A stretch of 11,501 nucleotides of DNA from positions 1 to 11,501 of the forward strand of contig CAAGCR010000007.1 of NCBI GenBank assembly GCA_900768425.1, given 5' to 3'. Below, one piece after another: positions 9,239-11,501 of the stretch (its first letter is position 1; each line of letters begins with the position of its first letter). Below the pieces are notes generated by a model. That model had not been told where the DNA came from and made no database searches. It was given only the letters and a program-made list of their open reading frames with translations. The translations under genes and the position numbers were made by a program. This stretch comes from Clostridia bacterium (GTDB lineage: Bacteria; Bacillota; Clostridia; Christensenellales; UBA1242).

Positions 9239-11501
9239 TTAAATAATAAAATTAATGATTCTGTTTGGGACATAGATAACTTTTTTGATTTGGTCGGCTG
9301 TTATTTTTGCAACAGGTAGGGCTTTTCCTTGTATTTGTTCTTGTGGGAGAGTGATATCTATTAATACAGTACCTTTCAATTTGCCGTTTACTTGAACAGG
9401 CAAGTTAATTTCTTTTTTAACCATTTTAGACTCATCATACTCTGGGAATTTTTCATCTAAAATATCTTTATTAAACACAAGTTCATATTCTTCACTTGTT
9501 ATGTGTGGAGCAAGTGGATTTAATATAATTAGGAATTGTCTTAATTCTTGTCTTGTTATATATCCATCTTCTTTTATCTTTTTCATAAAGGTCATAAGTG
9601 CGGCAATGCAAGTGTTAAGTTTTAAATTCTCATAATCGGAAGATGCTTTTTTAATTAACTGATGCAACTCCGCTTCGTGTGCAGATGAAACTTCTTCGCC
9701 TTTAATCATATCTTGTAATTTCCAAACCTTATCCAAAAAGTTTACAATACCTTCAATTCCTTTATATGTCCATTGACAACTATCTTCATAACCAGCCAAA
9801 AAGTGTAAGTGCATTCTTGCAACATCAGCACCATACTTATCTATAACTTCCAAAGGAGATACACCATTTTTAGATGACTTGCTCATTTTTTTGCCTTCAT
9901 CATCTAAAATTAAACCACTGCCCATTTTTCTAACAAACGGGTCACGAGTTGGCACAGCACCAATTTCGTAAAGGAAATTTTGCCAGAAGAAAGCATACAA
10001 TACATGACGAGTGATATGTTCCGTTCCACCAGTGTAAACATCAACACTTCCCCAATATTTTAATTTGTCATAGTCGGCAAGTGCTTTATCATTATGTGGG
10101 TCACAATATCTAAGCCAATACCAACTTGAACCAGCCCAGTTAGGCATTGTGTCAGTTTCTCTTTTGGCTTTTGCACCACATTTAGGGCAAGTGCAGTTTA
10201 CAAAACTATCAATTTTAGAAAGTGGAGAGTCACCATTTGCATTAGGTAAATAATCGTTTGTTTTAGGAAGTGTAAGTGGTAAATCTTTTTCATCAAGTCC
10301 AACCACTCCACAATTATCACAGAACACAACAGGGAATGGCTCACCCCAGTATCTTTGGCGGTTAAAAGGCCAGTCTTTCATTTTGTAATTAACTTGCTTT
10401 TTGCCATAGCCTTTTTCTATAACCATTTCGGCAATTTTTTGTTTTGCTTCTTTAACTGGCATACCACTAAACTCGCCCGAATTTAAAAGTACACTATTTT
10501 TCTCTAAATATTCGGCTTTTTCAACCGCTTTGTTAGAGCAGTCGCCATCAATAACTTGTATAAAAGGGATATTAAACTTTTTAGCAAACTCGTAATCTCT
10601 TTGGTCGTGACAAGGCACAGCCATAACCGCACCAGTGCCAGAGCCAGCAATAACAAAATCCGCCAAATATAACTCAACCTTGTTGCCGTTTACTGGGTTA
10701 ATTGCATATAGCCCTTCCAACTTGCAACCGGTTTTATCCTTAACATTGCTTATTCTATCAAACTCGCTCTTTAAAGATGTTTCTTTTTGATATGCAACAA
10801 CTTCATCATAGTTTTTAATTTTATTTTTCAATCTTTCAACAAGTTTATGTTCAGGAGCAAGTGAAGCAAAAGTAACACCGTATACTGTTTCAATACAAGT
10901 TGTATAAATATATAAATCATCAACATAATTACCGGCATCATCAACAATGGCAAGTTTTAATTCAATACCTTCGGTTTTGCCTATCCAATATCTTTGTGCT
11001 TCTTTTAAATGTTCTGCCATTTGAATTCTGTCAACATTGCCAAGCAACTTTTCGGAATATTCACGCATTTTTAAAAACCAAACATCACGATTAACTTGAA
11101 CAACATCACTGCCACAACGGTCACATTTTCCACCTTGACTATCTTCATTAGATAACACTGTTTGACATTTAGGACAGAAGTTTACATAACCTTTTTCTTT
11201 ATATGCCTTGCCGTGTTTCAAAAATTGCAAAAATATCCATTGTGTCCATTTATAGTACTCTGGGTCACTGGTAGCAAAAGTTCTACTCCAATCAAAAGAA
11301 AGACCTATTCTTTTAGACTGCTCCAAAACATTCTTCATACCATTTTCAACAAACTTGTGTGGTTCAATACCGGTTTTGATGGCGGCGTTTTCGGCAGGAA
11401 GTCCAAATGCATCACCACCAATAGGAAATAGCACATTGTAACCTTTTAAACGCTTGTATCTAGCCAAAGCATCGGCAGGAACAGTGCCTTTTAAGTGTCC
11501 C
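9239..11501 (-). CDS. leuS: Leucyl-tRNA synthetase, 5' end beyond window
   Basis: This is a class I enzyme charging tRNA-Leu, with a CP1 editing domain that removes misacylated products. The reading frame is open to the window edge: residues GHLKGTVPADALARYKR precede GYNVLFPIGGDAFGLPAE, so the window begins at the last two residues of the HIGH motif. About 40 N-terminal residues and the start are missing. About 754 residues are visible of a usual 800-870. Landmarks are a zinc cluster (CPKC...CDRC), the editing site TTCIETVYG and GSGTGAVMAVPCHDQRDYEFA, the second Cys cluster CPKCGAKAKRETDTMPNWAGSSW, KMSKS (9875-9889), and the C-terminal domain VNGKLKGTVLID...VPNRIINFII. Oddity: the editing motif TTRPDT reads TTCIET (about 10883-10900), with Arg and Pro replaced, while the later HDQRD Asp is kept. 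It converges on tRNA-His; hairpin repeats lie in the gap. Confidence 0.96.
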   Translation of the reverse strand, partial: GHLKGTVPADALARYKRLKGYNVLFPIGGDAFGLPAENAAIKTGIEPHKFVENGMKNVLEQSKRIGLSFDWSRTFATSDPEYYKWTQWIFLQFLKHGKAYKEKGYVNFCPKCQTVLSNEDSQGGKCDRCGSDVVQVNRDVWFLKMREYSEKLLGNVDRIQMAEHLKEAQRYWIGKTEGIELKLAIVDDAGNYVDDLYIYTTCIETVYGVTFASLAPEHKLVERLKNKIKNYDEVVAYQKETSLKSEFDRISNVKDKTGCKLEGLYAINPVNGNKVELYLADFVIAGSGTGAVMAVPCHDQRDYEFAKKFNIPFIQVIDGDCSNKAVEKAEYLEKNSVLLNSGEFSGMPVKEAKQKIAEMVIEKGYGKKQVNYKMKDWPFNRQRYWGEPFPVVFCDNCGVVGLDEKDLPLTLPKTNDYLPNANGDSPLSKIDSFVNCTCPKCGAKAKRETDTMPNWAGSSWYWLRYCDPHNDKALADYDKLKYWGSVDVYTGGTEHITRHVLYAFFWQNFLYEIGAVPTRDPFVRKMGSGLILDDEGKKMSKSSKNGVSPLEVIDKYGADVARMHLHFLAGYEDSCQWTYKGIEGIVNFLDKVWKLQDMIKGEEVSSAHEAELHQLIKKASSDYENLKLNTCIAALMTFMKKIKEDGYITRQELRQFLIILNPLAPHITSEEYELVFNKDILDEKFPEYDESKMVKKEINLPVQVNGKLKGTVLIDITLPQEQIQGKALPVAKITADQIKKVIYVPNRIINFII

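Overview
The window looks like chromosome of an uncultured low-GC Bacillota, probably a Clostridia-like lineage. It is strongly AT-rich, has Shine-Dalgarno sequences of the AAAGGAG type and sigma-A-like TTGACA/TATAAT promoters, uses the standard code (both TAA and TGA stops), and carries MreB/MinD/MinE-type cell-shape genes. I make no finer placement.

Layout, left to right. Positions 1-309 hold no gene, only stem-loops and a tandem repeat. A small Cys/Pro-rich protein (310-648, minus) diverges from an MreB-family actin-like gene (744-1754) whose ATPase motifs are altered. Next come minD (1957-2745) and a short minE-like gene (3158-3385). They are separated by about 330 bp of unusual DNA: an array of dissimilar palindromes joined by a constant GTTCACYGC spacer. 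No minC is visible. Positions 3496-4921 look like an accessory insert: a leftward Rho-N/SAP-like gene, two overlapping paralogous HTH regulators, and a 126-aa unknown protein with its own promoter and terminator. Between the divergent genes lie two matching inverted repeats, one of which exactly fills the spacer of a consensus leftward promoter. A compact member of the palindrome-array family (about 5010-5077) precedes metG.

The right half is translation machinery: metG (5140-6780), hisS (7269-8552), a tRNA-His gene (8736-8813) and leuS (minus, 9239 to the window edge, 5' end missing). Upstream of hisS is what I consider the clearest regulatory system here: promoter, a 12-codon leader peptide MKKINFLHHHIN with three consecutive His codons, and RNA segments that can form either an antiterminator or an intrinsic terminator. 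The segment order gives the expected logic, with histidine shortage favouring hisS expression. Three related hairpins, two of them with compensating base changes, lie downstream of hisS and leuS.

The genes do not form one operon. Most have their own promoter and terminator. All assignments come from reading the sequence; no database search or folding program was run.
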